Origin: Phoronis australis
Taxonomy: Eukaryota > Phoronida > Phoronidae
Direction: 5' to 3'
Assembly (NCBI GenBank): GCA_002633005.1
Contig: NMRA01000011.1
Coordinates: 629,370 to 693,369, forward strand
DNA length: 64,000 nucleotides
In this document: piece after piece, positions 27,114-41,904 of the stretch
How the letters are laid out: each line of letters begins with the position of its first letter
Position numbering within the stretch: the stretch's first letter is position 1
Translations under genes and position numbers: made by a program
The notes under the pieces: model-generated
What the model was told of the DNA's origin: nothing
Seen by the model: only the letters and a program-made list of their open reading frames with translations
The model's database searches: none

Positions 27114-27699
27114 ACTCTATTCCACCAAATGTAGGATTCAATTAGCTGTACAGTTATCCTCAAACTGTCATTGCTGCTCGTCGTGTACAAACTATCTCTG
27201 GTTCTGTTTGCAACCGATTTGATATTTTTGGACGTAGGTAACTGAAACTTACCTCTTCCTAATGCATACATACTCCAAATTCACTGCAATCTATTCTTCT
27301 GTGCAAAACAATCTTCAATCTTGCACTACGCGATTTTAGTCTTTTCAATCAAATAACGCGACCTAATCGCCAACGGAAGACCTCGATACCACCCGGTGAA
27401 ACAGTCAATAGGACAGCGCATCAGAGGATCGGCTCTGGTAAGGAATACAGCAGCTTTTTTATCGATTGCTGGCGCGAATTTCCCTAAGAGATTCATCAAT
27501 TGAATTTCTTTTGGTGCACTTCAGGTATTAGAGACTATCATTATCTTACCACAGGAGGGTGATTCATGACTTGCGTGACGTGCTTTTTGGGATCTTGGTG
27601 AATCCAGTGCTTTTAACAGTCCTTATTAGGAGAAAGTAGTCAGTGATGTACTTGGGCACTTTTTGGAGCAGTTTTAAGGAGGAAAGTGGTGTTACCAGA

Positions 27700-27860
27700 A
27701 GACGAAGACCCCGGGTGGGTGGTTTAGCGGGTCCGGTGTGTATTTCGGGTTAGCTGCGAAATTTACGGTTATTAACAGACCTTGTCGGAAGAGGGCGACT
27801 GGTAATGGATGCATTTCAGGGTAGCCGCGGAACTTGAGGTTGCAGTCATGATACGAGAAG
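27700..27860. repeat. Degenerate 65-75-bp direct repeat
   Basis: On the minus strand two blocks (about 27850-27805 and 27770-27725) share AAGTTCCGCGGCTACCCTG / AAATTTCGCAGCTAACCCG, about 70% alike. The right boundary reads CATGACTGC on the minus strand, like the ends of the foldback element at 26808, so the two may be related. Confidence 0.35.
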
Positions 27861-29779
27861 TTGACTAGCAACAGGCGTGGCACACCGTATACTTCATGAT
27901 CGGTTGCGTATTAACTAAGTTTTCTGTGAAGACAATGATAACCACGTCAATGCTTATGTCAGGATTGTTCATTACGCTCCCGAGGTTACCAATAAATTTG
28001 TTTGCAGGAGAAACCCAGAAAGTATTTGACAATGGGCGCTCATTCATGCATTTTGCTCACTGTAGTTCAGAGTATGAGTTCACTAACGCGAAGACCTACG
28101 CTAGGACCTCGCTAAAATCTAGCCACAATCACGTGTTCCAAGTTAAAATACGCGGCAATATCTCGTGTAATCTCGCGAAGTCTTGATTTTCAGAGAATTC
28201 CTAGCCTTTCTGAACTACAGTAAACACCATAAGGTTATTTTTACAAAGGACAATTGCAGTTGCGCCTACTTATTAAAATTGAAATTATGGGGCTGTTATC
28301 GTCCTGCGAGGTTATCGTCGTGTGTATTCAGTGGAGCTATTAAGTACGAAGTCGTGGTATAAAACATTATTTTTGACCTTTCTGATACCAGAAGTTCCTC
28401 ATTTTGGAGCAAAGCTAATTACACTGTGCAAATGTCTTGATCAATTTGTTAATGGTGATAAGATCGTACATAATCATCCGTTCTCAAATACGCATACATG
28501 TAAATGGATATATACATACAGGCATTCGTATCGATCATACATAATGTGAAATGAATGTCTGCCTTAACAGATGTGTTGAAAACGAGGTGACTTGCTTAAA
28601 ATATATAGTCCAAACAATGATTGCTTTGATCCATTGACATAATTTGAAAGTTCCAATATCTACAATTAAATCTTGAATATTTGGCGGAAATAAAAATTAA
28701 GAACACATCTATAACTAATGCATATGTAGTAAGTACGTCTACTGGCAAAACCACTATTTTTTAATTCATGGTAGCTATTTCAATCAACGCTCTTATATTA
28801 CATTACAAGTTACAATAACTCACTGTTTGTGCGTCATAGCCGGGCTATGAATCTCTTAATAGTCAGAAATGTAATTGTACACATCTATGTGGGAAAATAA
28901 TTTAATCTCATTTCAGTAAAGTATAGAGTCTCTGGGAATATACCCGAAATTGTTATCTATTCAGTTAATTTGTATTAATTATACCTATTGGGACCTAAGC
29001 TATGTTTGCGGTCCGTGGGTCGAGTTCCTTGTATAATAGATTAGAATCTGCGAGTCGTGATTTTTGAATGCGTTAGTCATGTCATGAGTCCGGACACGAG
29101 TAATGTGTGTAACTGTTTTGCGCGTGTTAATAGTCGGGTAATCTGATTTCATGGCATCTAATAACACCGTTCTTTTTCGTTAAACAGCGCATTTACATGT
29201 TTTGTAGAGTCCGTGTACTTAATTCTATACATTAATAACTCGCGATTTCAGAAAATTTACTCTTTCAGCCAATTACTGTTATCTTGAAATTGTACCATTC
29301 TACAGAACTCAACGAACCACACGTATTGATCCAATGGTGCCTTAAGGCGCAGTTCGGTTTTAACACAGAGAAATTCTGAACGACCGATACCTTGAAAGAA
29401 GAGAAACCGAACTTAGAACTGTACATGCTGACACGTTTATGCAGCAGACGACTGTATTGCCGATAATTAATAAATAACCAAACATAACGTGCAGCGTCCA
29501 ATGAATAGTTCTGACATGTTAATTAAGCTAATAATTCCAGCCAATCAGGATGCGGAAGCACGCATCTACAAAAATAACTTGCCATCTTTGTACCACAAAT
29601 TTTGCGAATTGCGGAGTAGCATGTGCGCGCACCCAGGGGGTTCTGGGGGCCAATGCACAATGCAAACCTTGAACAAACCTCGTTTACAGTTTTTTTTTAA
29701 TAATAAGGTCCACAAACCCAAAAATTCGAGACCCCTGCATCCCTACAGTTTAGGCTGGGCGCGCGCATGTGGCGAAATT

Positions 29780-29833
29780 CTGGTTATTCCTGTGCCCTGC
29801 CCCCTCAACTCAAAATCCTGGATCCGCCCCTGG
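29780..29833. mobile_element. Right end of a family A MITE
   Basis: The stretch ends CTCAAAATCCTGGATCCGCCCCTG, matching the right terminus at 53053-53076. No left terminus was found, so this copy is truncated or rearranged. The upstream 200 bases are G/C-rich by local standards. Confidence 0.5.
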
Positions 29834-30389
29834 CCACCGGCCCACATTTTAAATCAAATATAAACAACGGTTTATTTACATCAACCATATGGTTCAGAGA
29901 CACGGTGACTCTATAACAATTAACTTAACAACATGTCTGAATGTTGTCTTGTTTTGTGTTTGTCAAAGTCTCTTAAACATGGCATTACTTGTGGATGCGT
30001 TACCAGGGCATATGTTCCTCGCCCCATATAGTGGACATTCCAATGGAAAATGGAGTTCTGATTTTATTTTACTCGATTTACAACATCGACATATTCTCTC
30101 ATTTATGGCTAAACGCGCATGTCACATCAACATTCACGTGACAATGACCTCCACTTGCAAGTCTTGCCAGAGAAGTTCTAAATAAAATACTGTCAAAATA
30201 TATCATATAGACTTCTGACAAGAAATCGGTTTTACCTAGCTTACACGCATCTAACGGCTGGAACGCGGTATAATTTTCCAGTGTTGTACATTTTATCTTA
30301 TTCATCTCCTACCCCTTGATTGTCCCACGCCTCTGCAAAGACATATTCAACCAAGATTGTCTTTTGAATTCCATCATCTCATACTGTGC

Positions 30390-31335
30390 ATATGTCAATG
30401 TGATTGCAGGACTCCAACCCAGTACCTAATAATTCTGGACAAAATTTAAATTTTTATAATTGTTCTTCCATGCTCACCTCTAGCAGAAGTATTTGGGACA
30501 TCTTGACTAAGTTACAACAGAATTTGTCACGAACTGTTTCGATATATTTGGCTTCAGGAAAGTCCCATATTTCTGAGCCATGCAATAAAGTTGTCAAAAT
30601 TTTAGAGTAAAAAAAAATTCACCATAGTGACATCGGAACGTCGTCGAATTTCCAAATTACTTTTCAGAACAAACAGTGCATTCGACGCTCTTCTGGAAGT
30701 TTTTTTGGGGGGCTTTTTTGAAGACACCCTTTATCGAGATTATTGTTTTCAAGTATCACGTTAATATTTCGCCAAATGTCTTTCACTGCTCCTATACCTC
30801 AAATATCCACGATTTCTAAAAACTACATTTTTACTTTTGTTTTTGTTTTTGTTTTTGTTTTGGTCATATTTTCGTGTAATTTACCTATACTGGCATAATC
30901 TAATTTACGAATTTGGTTATTTGGTTATTAGCCTGCATTGCAACAGCTGTTTTGACATATAAAATCCGATCACCAGCAAACAAGTTGACAAGTCCCACGC
31001 TTACGTATAATCCACTGATAGTTTTTTAAATCGCTCCCGAAGGCATTCATAAGCATTGAAAATAAAAGGTGACAAGGGTGACGTCTTGCAACCTTGTCGC
31101 AGTATTACTAAAATGTAGTTGCATTGCCTGTTTCACCAACTGACGCGCCATTTAACATTTTCACGCCTACTTTTTAACACTGTGTACATTTCCTTCTCAA
31201 CACCAATACTCTCAACACCAATACTCTCAACATCAATACTCTCAACACCAATACTAAAGAGCTTACATTTTAATGCTTTTCGCCACACAGGTGCCTTATG
31301 AACATCGACAAAAAGACAATGAAAACGCAAGCTAC
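30390..31335 (-). mobile_element. Decayed non-LTR reverse transcriptase
   Basis: On the minus strand, about 31330-31260 reads FHCLFVDVHKA...WRKALKC (the F-x-D-x-x-KA block of RT). About 31210-31140 reads EMYTVLKSRRENVKW, and about 31105-31040 reads LRQGCKTSPLSPFIFNAYE, the classic RQGC-x-LSP block. Further down, near 30560, is a relic of the C-terminal 'YG-E-W' type block (LYCMAQKYGTF). Stops and shifts are frequent, so it is dead. A 15-bp tandem repeat sits inside the coding part at 31196-31255, and a GTTTTT run at about 30837-30860. Confidence 0.65.
31196..31255. repeat. 15-bp tandem repeat, four units, inside LINE relic
   Basis: The unit TCTCAACACCAATAC recurs about four times, with one copy reading CATCAATAC. 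In the minus-strand RT frame it gives repeats of Ile-Gly-Val-Glu-Ser and keeps frame, since 15 is a multiple of three. It interrupts the RT region just after WRKALKCKLFSIGVES. Confidence 0.85.
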
Positions 31336-34300
31336 GTTCACATGTATTTAAGAACTACATCATTTAGAGTATACTTGCTGTCCACAGTCGCGTAGTACCC
31401 TTTGAGAAAACCCGCTTAAACTTCACACAAAACACTGCACTCCTCTGTCCACGCCCCTGTTTCCGAAGAGACTATTGGCTGTTGTCTCAATATTCAGAAA
31501 TCTGACTGCGAATGACCAAAAGTTTATAGTATTCTGGCTAGTCTAACAGACTACACATTTCTGTTTTTTGACTTCGAGTTGTGGACAGATTTTCTGGCTT
31601 TCAGCCTCAGCGTTTTCTCGTGAGACAGGCTAAGCCATCCGCAGAGGACTGGGGGTGTTTTCGGCGTTTTCACCACGGACTAACATGGGACCTGGGTTGA
31701 TTTTAGTAGCGAATCAAAGTTAATGATTAAACGCAGGCCCTTCCAAAGCTAAAAGTATTGGCCGGTTAGGAGCCCTACCCAAAAGTACCAAAACAATTCA
31801 GCTTAAGGGTCTTCAAGAACTCGGAAAGATGGGACTCCTTGTTGACTTCAAGACTTCTCAATTTAGTGACTGTAAATGTGCTTATTTTGATTTGGTGTGA
31901 AGAAACATTTTATTCAGTTTACACGACATCAACGCTGTTGTACACATACTTCAATCACACGAAAATGTCTTTAGGAGGATGTGGACTTCAAATGTATAAA
32001 CAGATTTGTGTCTGTTCCCCATAAACTTTGCCCCCCTCACCCTGCTCCCCAACTCGTGGTCCTGAATTTTACCCTGGTTAAATTACCATGTTTGAGCTAT
32101 ATCCCGGTGGTTCAAGATAAAGAATCAAGACCGCGAAATGTGAGAACAGAAGTTTTACCTTTGTTAACACACTGAACCCGTCTTGTTAAGGGGACCTGAT
32201 CGACAGATATCTTGTCAAATATCTACAACACTATAGATTGAAATTCAGCAAAAGTTTTTTCTTCTGAAATTAGAAAGCTTGCAGAATTTGATTATAGACA
32301 TTTACCAATCTGCCATTAATTTAGTAACGTGACCATGTCGTTTTAGCAAATTTACCAACTATGGTAACACAATGGTATCAATAATGTGAACAACTTTCAT
32401 TTCATATAAATGATCAAGATGAAAAATCAAAGACGCTGTAATTTTTTTACAAAATAGCGTTTCGTTTTTGTTTTATGTAACTCTAGAGAGGTTATTCATG
32501 AAAATTATAAATGTCCTCTCGTGCAAAAGTGCAACGTTTTAAAAACAATTTCTAACATGTTTTTGGGGAGCATTGTTTGTGAATCCGATCAGCCATTTCA
32601 GAGATGTGATTTTCCAAATTTAAATAAATTTTCTAGGGTCCAACAAAAGCCTAAGATAAAATTTGGTGTTTGGGTAAAACGGGTACAGCTTTCATGATGT
32701 GCTGTCACTGCGCCATGGATGGATACTTGTTCTTGGCAATATCTTTAACTTACGTGTAATCCCACAAGATAAGCGTCGATTTTCAGTAGTATCCAGGATT
32801 TAGACAGACGGTACAGTAACGTTGCGTTCTCACTGTGCACATATCCGCCGTTGGTCAATTCATTAAGTGCGATGTAAAAAGCAATCCCTCAGAGAGCAAG
32901 CGTAGTTAATTAGAAGTTGGAATACAGCCCCTAGCTGTCGCGATATGGCTAAACGTTATTGCTAATTTCGTTTAGACACGCTTTTTGTACTCTGGTCTTG
33001 GTGTTATCAATTAATAACAGCTTCGTTTAAATAACTTAATATAATTGTAAAGCAATCACAGAATTTGTTCTTTCAGTATTAGAGCTTCTTAGTGACCGGT
33101 GTTGGTTTTTTTTACTAGCACGATAAACCCACTGTTGGTGGTCTTACACGAAATTGGCCTGTGTTCCCTACGGCAAGAGAGAAGAGAGAGATCACGCAAG
33201 ACCACGCAAAATCGCGCGAGTGAAAATCGAGTGTTTTGCGAGCAAGTTCGGGACCTCACACGAGCGAAACGCTATTGAAGTGATAGATCAGAGAGGCTTG
33301 AATGTTGGACTGTGGGAACAAAAGTCACTTTTTATCCGGCATTCCACGAGTGACGATTTCTGTGCACATGTATTTCGCGAGTGTCCTGCATTTACGGAAC
33401 ACACCTCTGGTTGTGTCACCTGGAACTGCGCTATTCATATGTCTTCTGAGAGTATAAAGATATTAGCTAAAACAATTCTTTGTTGCATCAGAAAGTGGAT
33501 CTTGTGGTTTAAATGGACAGTCTTTCCCCCACGGGGTGGTCGCTTAAAGTGATCACAGAATTCGTAACGCTTACATTTTACAAGGTTTTGTGAGGAGTTT
33601 CGAATTCGTACAACTTGAAGAGTTGACGAGGGTTACAGGGCAGTATTTTGTTTTGAATGTGATTTACGTTTTCACATCCTTTGTTGATAAAATACGATTG
33701 ATATCCTTTTGCACACTCAATCTGAATTTATCGTTGAATTAGTGTTACCAAAACAAGGGCCCAGTTTTTAAGCCGTGTTTTATTGTTAAAAATGCCTTTG
33801 AAGGCCTAAAGTCTTTTGCATACTTCCCTCAACTTTCAATCAAGAAGAGTTTCACACATGTTTCCGTTATCATTTCAATAATGTTTAGCCCGACTACTAC
33901 TGCACAAAACCTTGTTGACTAGATAGTATACATGACGTGGACTGTGACTTCTCTGTATCTAATACATAATGCATAATACTACGTGTGACTTAGTGCAGTC
34001 TTTAACTTATCGCTGAACGAAACTGGCTCAAGAAAATCGAAAAATTCGTTTCACCGTTGCTGTACGCCTATTATAATGATTGACAATTGAATTACATTTA
34101 ACACCAGACACTAGGGGTCTCTTGAGACACGACGAAAAAGGCTAATGACTGTAGCCTATAGTTAACAAGTAAGCTGTTACATGTACATGTAGGTAACGTA
34201 TGCTGTTCGGTTAGTAAACTGCGGGACTGTTACAGATTCGTTGCAGTTATTTTCAATTGAAAATGAGCCAGAAACGTCACTACCTTGGTTGCTTTATAGC

Positions 34301-35689
34301 AGAACCAATGGAAATCGGCTTTAATTTGGCTTAACTGAATGTGCATCTGTGTCAGGCATGTACACTATCTGTTGTGCCATTTACACCACAATTTCCAAAA
34401 TGTCAACCGGAAGTTTGAAATTTCCCTTTAGCTCCTTTAATAAACATGTGTGCTGTGAATGGAGTTTCCATGTGAAGTCGGAACTGTGAAAATAGTTTGT
34501 TTATCATTCGAATTATTACGTCTAGATGACATCTGTTCGCTGATAACCGCGGTAAATTATGCTTAAGCCGTGAGCTTTTATAATTTGTTTCATTCAAAAT
34601 AATTGCTGATATCCTGCTGTCTGAAGAACTGCTGTTATTAGGCCTGAAATATATTTTGTTATTAAAATAATATTGGTCGACACACAAAATGTATGTCGAT
34701 CTGCCGGCTAGCTCTGTGTCATGTGTAGTCTTATTTTCTCCAGAGGCGCATTCACTGGGATCACCGCAGCGCAGCCACCGAAACGATCGACTACATAGGA
34801 AGTATGACACACTAGCACAATCGATTTAGAATCTAGTCGTGTTTAATAAATAATTTTTCTGTCTGTCTTTTCATAACAAAATCATCAATCATGGCCTTAT
34901 CAGACTGGTGTACTACTGTGCTCGTTTTTCACCTCTTCAAGTGCGACAAGACAAACACAAAAATCTCAATGTAATCCTGTTTGTTGATGGTGGACTGTTC
35001 AAAATAAACATAGAGTAAAAATATTAAAGGGGTATTTCCTTGTTGTTTTTACTGCAAATTTTAAGACATTTTACTTGACCAAGCGAACCATAGTACTTGT
35101 ATGCCTTAAACGTTTCCACACTTTATACCCAAATAATGACATAAGAAGAAACAGGGGGCAACCATTAGGCTTTAAACAGTTGGCCATGCCTTTCAAAACT
35201 GTACCTCTTCGTTCACTCCGGCCGCGTGACTCCAGTGCTATCATGGCAAAGCAAATTTAGGTACCAGTTTGTCAAACTCAAACTATTTTTATATTTGTAA
35301 TGTGAATGATCGTCACAGATTCTGGTGCTGTGTGTGCCTAGTCAAACATGGTCGTGTCGCCTGGTCCGAAAATATTTCTGCCCCGACCAGGTCCCAAACT
35401 CACCCTCAGCAGTCAGTGCAGACAAGACCGACTGGACTTCTGTGTTCGACCAAAGACGTTAACAAAACTATTCACTTTGGCCGCCGCCATTATTGTGTCG
35501 TGGACCGTGGCGACACCTAGCGGGTTTGTGTGCGCTGACAAAGTACGCCAGACGTCGACAATCATGACCGATTTTAGTTTGTCAAAATCAAAATTGTGAA
35601 GTGTCTTTGTTTAAAATATTAAGAACAAAAATACGAGCTGTGTAATGGAAAAAACACACATTTGAAAATTCTAGATTTGATATCAAGGG

Positions 35690-35732
35690 GAAATGGGGAG
35701 TGCGGACCCCTTTGACCTCCCTGGATCCGCCT
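35690..35732. mobile_element. Right-end remnant of a family A MITE
   Basis: GACCTCCCTGGATCCGCCTGTG resembles the right terminus of the family, preceded by a GGGGAAATGGGGAGTGCGG stretch. Only about 45 bases can be related to the other copies. Confidence 0.35.
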
Positions 35733-35947
35733 GTGCTCAACTGAGCTGCCCAAATTTTTTGGGTATTTGTTTAGTTCTGTACTCACAGTTGTTATATTTT
35801 TCTATCATTTTATCTTTATTACGAGATCCTCTTTTGACTTATGACATTTTCTAAGAATATAACTAAAAACTGAGCCTTTAATTCAGTCAAAATAACTATG
35901 GACTTAGTCCTTAAATTACTCACAAACGTCCAGTGGATTTAGGGAAC

Positions 35948-35990
35948 ATACTGGAGTCCCTATGTGGGATTGTTTCATGCAACCGGTCAC
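35948..35990 (+). repeat. Fourth, short copy of the hairpin-ended repeat
   Basis: GGAGTCCCTATGTGGGATTG followed by TTTCATGCAACCGGTCAC matches the ends at 14545 (inverted) and 16590. Only about 40 bases are shared. Confidence 0.5.
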
Positions 35991-38900
35991 CTGACCCCCA
36001 ACATCCGTGTCTGATGGGATAGGAAATGGGTACGTGGTGAATGAAGCTGGGGGCAACAGGGGTAGGGGGCTGAAAAAACAGCAAAAGATGGAATTCCTGT
36101 CTTCAGTCCAGTAAAACTTCCTTGTATGACCCCATGAAACAGCCAAGATGCCAATTGAATACATAGTCCAATTAGGGTAGTTTTACGATGCTTTCCAGCT
36201 CTCGTTAACCATTCACATTTTATTAAATCATCTATCAACATTTAGCTAAAGGCATATTCAGCCTACATCGGCAGGTAAAAATGACCAACTTTAAAGTATA
36301 TAACGTAAGGATGCCTTACGTCCTGAGTGGATGATTTAAGGTCAAATGCAGGGAACAGTGAAGACATTAAGTTCAAAGCACCCAACCCATCAATGGTTGA
36401 CTGGCAACAGTTTCACGCAAAAACACCCTTTGTTTCAATCGTGAACATTATCTACCTTAATCAGTGGGGAAGCGAAAAAGCATAAGTCACGAATTTTCAA
36501 TTAACTGTTGCTGTAGCCGTAGGCAGTGCAAAAAGCACCCGTTGATTTTTTACCAACCGGCGCCGTCATATGTTGCTACATTTGTTTATTGCACACACGC
36601 CCGCTAGACATCTCTATGGTCCATGAAACAACAATGGTCGCCAGCCGCCGTTCCATGGTTTTCGCTAGGTGATTCGTTTGTTAGGTTTATTGGCTTGCTT
36701 TTGCTATGTCACCACGAGAATCAAACATGCAACGGTGTACTCTTTTTAGACCCATATTCGATACAACTATAACCGGCCTTTTGTTGTGCTGCTGGGATTT
36801 CGCGGTGACGCAATATGGCACGAAAAGGCAACTTCACCTATTATTAGACGGGCCTACATTGGAGTGATTGAACTTGCGTTTTCTTATTTTGCTGAGGCTT
36901 ACTAGGACTATCTGGTTAGCTCAATACATCTAAAATAACAAAATTTTGTAAGTTAGGCCTTAAAGAGTACAGTACATACTTCCACGTCAAATATCGTATC
37001 ATAAGCAAAAGTTATCTTTATTTCTTACGAAGCCCATGCACTTGAGGGAATACTTGTATTATAAAAACTTGTTGGTTTCGGAACTTTCATGAAATCTGTG
37101 ATATTCATGATACATATATAATTCTTAGTATGTTAGTTTGATAGTGTTATTACTTATTGATATTATTTCTTTGCAACCAATTGTTTGTGTATATAGAAAC
37201 TTGTTTTGGCTGTGCATCCACACATGTTTTGATGATCTCTGTAGTAAACAAGATTGCGTAATGGTCATTCACAGAAACATTGCCTAAAGACAGCTGACCA
37301 TTACCATATATGGCAAACACAACAGAATAGTTCAGATGATTGTTGTGAAACTTTTTAGAGTTGCTTCCTGTTATTTTCCTGTAGGATATTGAATCATAAA
37401 GTTTGGTGCATGCAACCCACATATTTGTAACTTGTATATAAATCCGTTCACTTGTCTAATAAAGACAGTCCTCATCTTGCTACTGCCAGTTGCTTTACTA
37501 GTGTAATTGAGTGTTCCACACTTAGTTACTGAATACAACCATCTCATTGACGGACCGAGACTGTCCACAACACAACACAACGCTGCTACTAAGTCGAGTT
37601 ATTCCACTATTCTACTACAGGAACTTATTTAAACAGACGCAAACCAGCATAAAATAAATGTTGATAATATATTATTTGTGTTGTGATATCATTCCCTAAT
37701 AATTAGCAACGCCCAAAACTGTGGAAAAGGGGCACGCTCCTTGAGTAGGAAAACCACGATAACTGCCTCGGTATCAGCTAGTTAAGTTGTATCTCCAATC
37801 TAGGATTAACAATTCGCAACACTCAAACTAAATATGTTTCATGGAATTAACTTACGATAGAGTCGTGTGATTCATACCAGTTTACATTTAATGGCCATTA
37901 GGCGGTCATGTAAAATGCAGATATCTTTGAAGATATTGTGAAATCCTAACAACACGTTTTTATGTTTTCATCAAACAAAACATTCATTCTTTGCCCAGAA
38001 TATTTAACTTCCCTCAAGTAAGCCTTCTCCATGACCTTTCATTTCTTGACAGAGTCAATGAAATTAAATTGAAAAGCTTTCTTTGTGAGACGGTATTGAT
38101 TTGCGGAAACTGGTCATTTGAGTATAAAATAATTGAGAAATTTGATTAACATGGTTTGGTGACGTTAAAAGAGACATAGTTACAGAATTAGCGTGTTATA
38201 TCATAATCATATTGAAATGTGCATAAGCTTCCCCAATGCTGTTAACACATCCTTAATTTTCATTCAATTGAACATCAGGTGACTGTTGCGGCAACAATTT
38301 TTGCTTAAAGAGCTTCAGCACTACAAAAACGACGCCAGTTTGATGGTTGAACCTTGCACGTCGCTTGTGAACATACTCACATGCATGCAAAGGTCAATGT
38401 AAAGGGTTGTGAACGCATTAAAGAATGTTGATTTGTGACCTTCACCAACCACTGTCTGCAGATTTAAAAATTTTCGGAAGTTTTAGAGACTGGTTTCAGC
38501 ATTTGATGAACTAATGACGTCACTTCCAGTTTTGCTTTTAAATTACTGATTTACAGCATGCAGTGAGTGGCGTGCCCTCAGATTGTCCTTTTAATTCCAT
38601 AGTTCGTGTTTGGAATGCCCGTCACAAATGTAGTCTGAACTTCATCCTTTAAGTGACTATACTACTTTCCTCTTCTACTCAACTAGTTTCCCACAATGCA
38701 CTAGGTGAACCAGATTGGAGAAACCGGCTTAAAAATAAAGCTAGACAAACCATGTATTGAGAAATTTGAGCCACTGCCATCGACACATATGTCGTACATA
38801 TACTTTTGTCTTGTAAACAAGAGAGTCGAGATTAAAGTAGATGGTTGGATAGATGGCAGTAGGGATAGATTGATGAATAGGTGGATTGGTGGAAGGAAGA

Positions 38901-41900
38901 ATGATCGAGATCATTCTGCCAACTAAATCGCAATTTACTGCAAATTTCAACTTCTTGGCAAATATGTACAAATATCTTATCTGTTTAAAATGCATTTTTT
39001 ACATTGAAATCGTTTGTCCTGTGGTTAAACTCAGAATGAAGTCAAATTCTTGGCTAAAATCTAGACGCACAGAGTAAATTAAAATCAATACAAGTCCATA
39101 CCTGTATCAATTTAATGTATAATCTACAAGTTTACATTGAAACATCTGTAAGAGACATGTTCAGGGGGGTACTCCTATTCAGGAAGAGGGTATGTTCTGT
39201 ATGGAGATGTGTATTGCAGAGCTGTCGGCTTTTTTACCATACACAGCAAATGTTTCTGTAAATTTGCTAAAATGACAACCGAAAAGGTAGGCTAGATAAT
39301 CGTTCAAGTGGGGATGAAGAAGTTGAAGAAACCTGTGAAAGTGGACCCGGCATTTTGGGAATATTAAATTAATGTTGTTAGTATGATGGGAGATTGGAAA
39401 AAAATGTTGTAAAATCAATATTGCCATATGCAGCTAACGGTGACGACTATTACAGTCTTGCTAATGAAGCTTTTGTTGTCGAATGATGCGAATGTAAGAA
39501 ACTGTTGCAAACTCATCAGGTTCGTGTGAGCAAAGCAGCTGAATGAATGGCAGTAGAAGAACATTTATCTCGTGGGTGGCTCATGTAATGAAACAGTCGA
39601 TTATTTTATATCTCTTTTTGATCTGTTTAGGAGTGACATAAAATCGACGTCTGAGATATGTGTATAATCAGTCAATGATGAATTGTTGAGCAGAGTGTTA
39701 CCAAGAGAACGGGCATAGCTGTGGCGTAGTCCTTAAAAAACGTGGAGACGAAGAAGACAAAACTGAGAACAAAAGACAGAAATACTGCTTTAACGGTACA
39801 AGAACTTAGGCTTATTTTTTGTTTTTGTAGCATAGAAATATAACTTGAGATTTACTTTAATTTTGATCACAATAAAGGCAGAAAACGGAATTCTTCTGAG
39901 GGGGTGTAGTTAAGTGAGGGGGCGACGTCACCGCTCCCATGGGAACAGTTTTGGGGAACTAATGGTATCTCATCGTGATGTGAAAGGTACACAGATTCAT
40001 GCACTGACAGGTTTCGACGAATCTCAATGTACTTTTCTCACCAGACAGCTCAATATGATAAACTGTGTCCACAGACTCAGGTAATTGTATCCTTTTGAAG
40101 CTCGATACATCTCTGAATGGCGATGCATACTCCATGTAAATTTCAACATGCTGATTTACAAACTGCCATTTGTAAATTTACTTCCTTGTTTTTTTTGTTT
40201 GTAGCGCGCGGGTGAACGAAAACTATCAGTTTTGAGTATTACACGTAAAAATGGAATTCACAATTAGATATATGCGCCGCTTTGTGGCGGCTATGTACTC
40301 ACCTGGTGTGCGCGCTGTTAACTTTTGAAACATATTCATGGCTGACTTTGGCTCTGATACTTGGCTTTGTGTTCTAAAAGCCGATGAATTTTTACCATGA
40401 CGTACTCCCCGAGGACGCTTCAACCTAATATCGCCAACATCTCACAGTAACTCGTTCGGTTAGGTTGTCATCGTGACCGATTTATTAAAATAGCTGACAG
40501 TGCACTGTCTCGTGTTCAAATAAATCGTTATCAGTCGTGAATTATTATTCACCATGGTAATACAAAATGCTGCGACATCTCCGTGGTATTTATCTTGTGC
40601 CGATTAATAAAGTAATGTGCATGACTTTATCGTTGTAGATGTTTAAAAGGATACCAAACCCGGTTTTAACCTATCAACACAGATACTAAAAACGACTTTC
40701 CGATTCAGTTCTCTGAAACAAAATAATGCGCTGCAACCATCGACAACCCTCAAAAGTTTTGAGGAAAATTTGAAAACTCTTCAAAGCCTGCTAAACGGGC
40801 AAGCGTGACTTACTCGTTTAGCCAATTACACTGCAAATGTGCGAAAAGACCACACACCAAAAATCGTAATGTCCAATCTGAGACATAGAGAGTATCAATT
40901 TTAACCCATTCCTGCGTTTAACCTGCAATCACCAAAACAGAGTTCAGTATCCCTTTAATTACAGAGACTACAAACACTGAAACCTTCTGTCTCAAAAAAC
41001 AACTTTTGATTTTGACCCCTTACCGTTATAAAATTAGTCTCAAATTGTTCTTTATTGGAATATTGGAGGTGGTTTCAGCGGCATCGAAAGAACTTGTTCA
41101 ACTTGGAGGTAATACCAAGGTATCGAAGGAACTGACGTATCATTATTGCTAGAGAGCAGGTTCTGTAGATTACTTTGTTACCGAGTGTCATTTCATGTGC
41201 TGAGAATGGTCTCGACTGTCAGTTCTTTGCAAAGCCGGTAAATGGTGTAAACCAAAAGTTTGCTTCTTGGACTATACTAGCCGCCTCAAAATGCCTTTTA
41301 ATTGGGGTGCTTTTTACACTTCGCCGGCTCTCGATCATTGTCTAAGACTATTCAAAATTTAGAAAGATATAATTTTACACATTATATCAAAGGTTCAGAC
41401 CTATCCGCGATAGAAATAACAGACCTTTGCGACATCTTTTGCCTTTTTCGGTAACTACGATGCAGACGCTACTCTCGTCTTAATTATGCAACGGGGACGG
41501 TTCCAGACCAAGGCGATCTACTTTGCACTCTTGTCACAATTAAAATCATATGACTGACCATTTCGACAAGGCCTGCCGTGCAAAAAATGTGACGTAGCAG
41601 ATGGGACAAATCTCTTCTGAGCCATTAAGTTCTGAGAGCCAATTCCATAAAATGAGAACTCACATATCAACACCAAATTGGAGATCTCCATTTCTGCATC
41701 GGCCACACCTTGAATTCAACGCATTTGTAACACACACCTCAAAAAGCAAGTCCTGACTTTTTGGAGCCACTTCCCAGGCAGGCACGTTTAGTCAAGTGGC
41801 AGTAACCAAAAAGACCGCCGAGGGTGCGTTCAGAAGACGTAAGAAACAAAGCTCGCAAAATCGTGCGACTGAAACGCGAGTGATTAACGAGTATATTCGG

Positions 41901-41904
41901 AAGT

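Larger units (their letters stand above)
31336..41904. other. Non-coding, no gene recognised
   Basis: AT-rich with scattered short frames. The longest (33154-33552 plus; 34403-34810 minus) match no family I know. Part of the first (33170-33240, CGCAAAATCGCGCGAGTGAAA) resembles 41845-41880 (CGCAAAATCGTGCGACTGAAA), hinting at a repeat. GCCGCCATTATT (YY1-like, inverted) lies at 35482. Confidence 0.45.

Noticed and set aside
33154-33552. 132-codon open frame on the plus strand
   Set aside because: Its start has no true ATG context, no family is recognised, and part of it resembles sequence near 41.85 kb, suggesting repeat origin.
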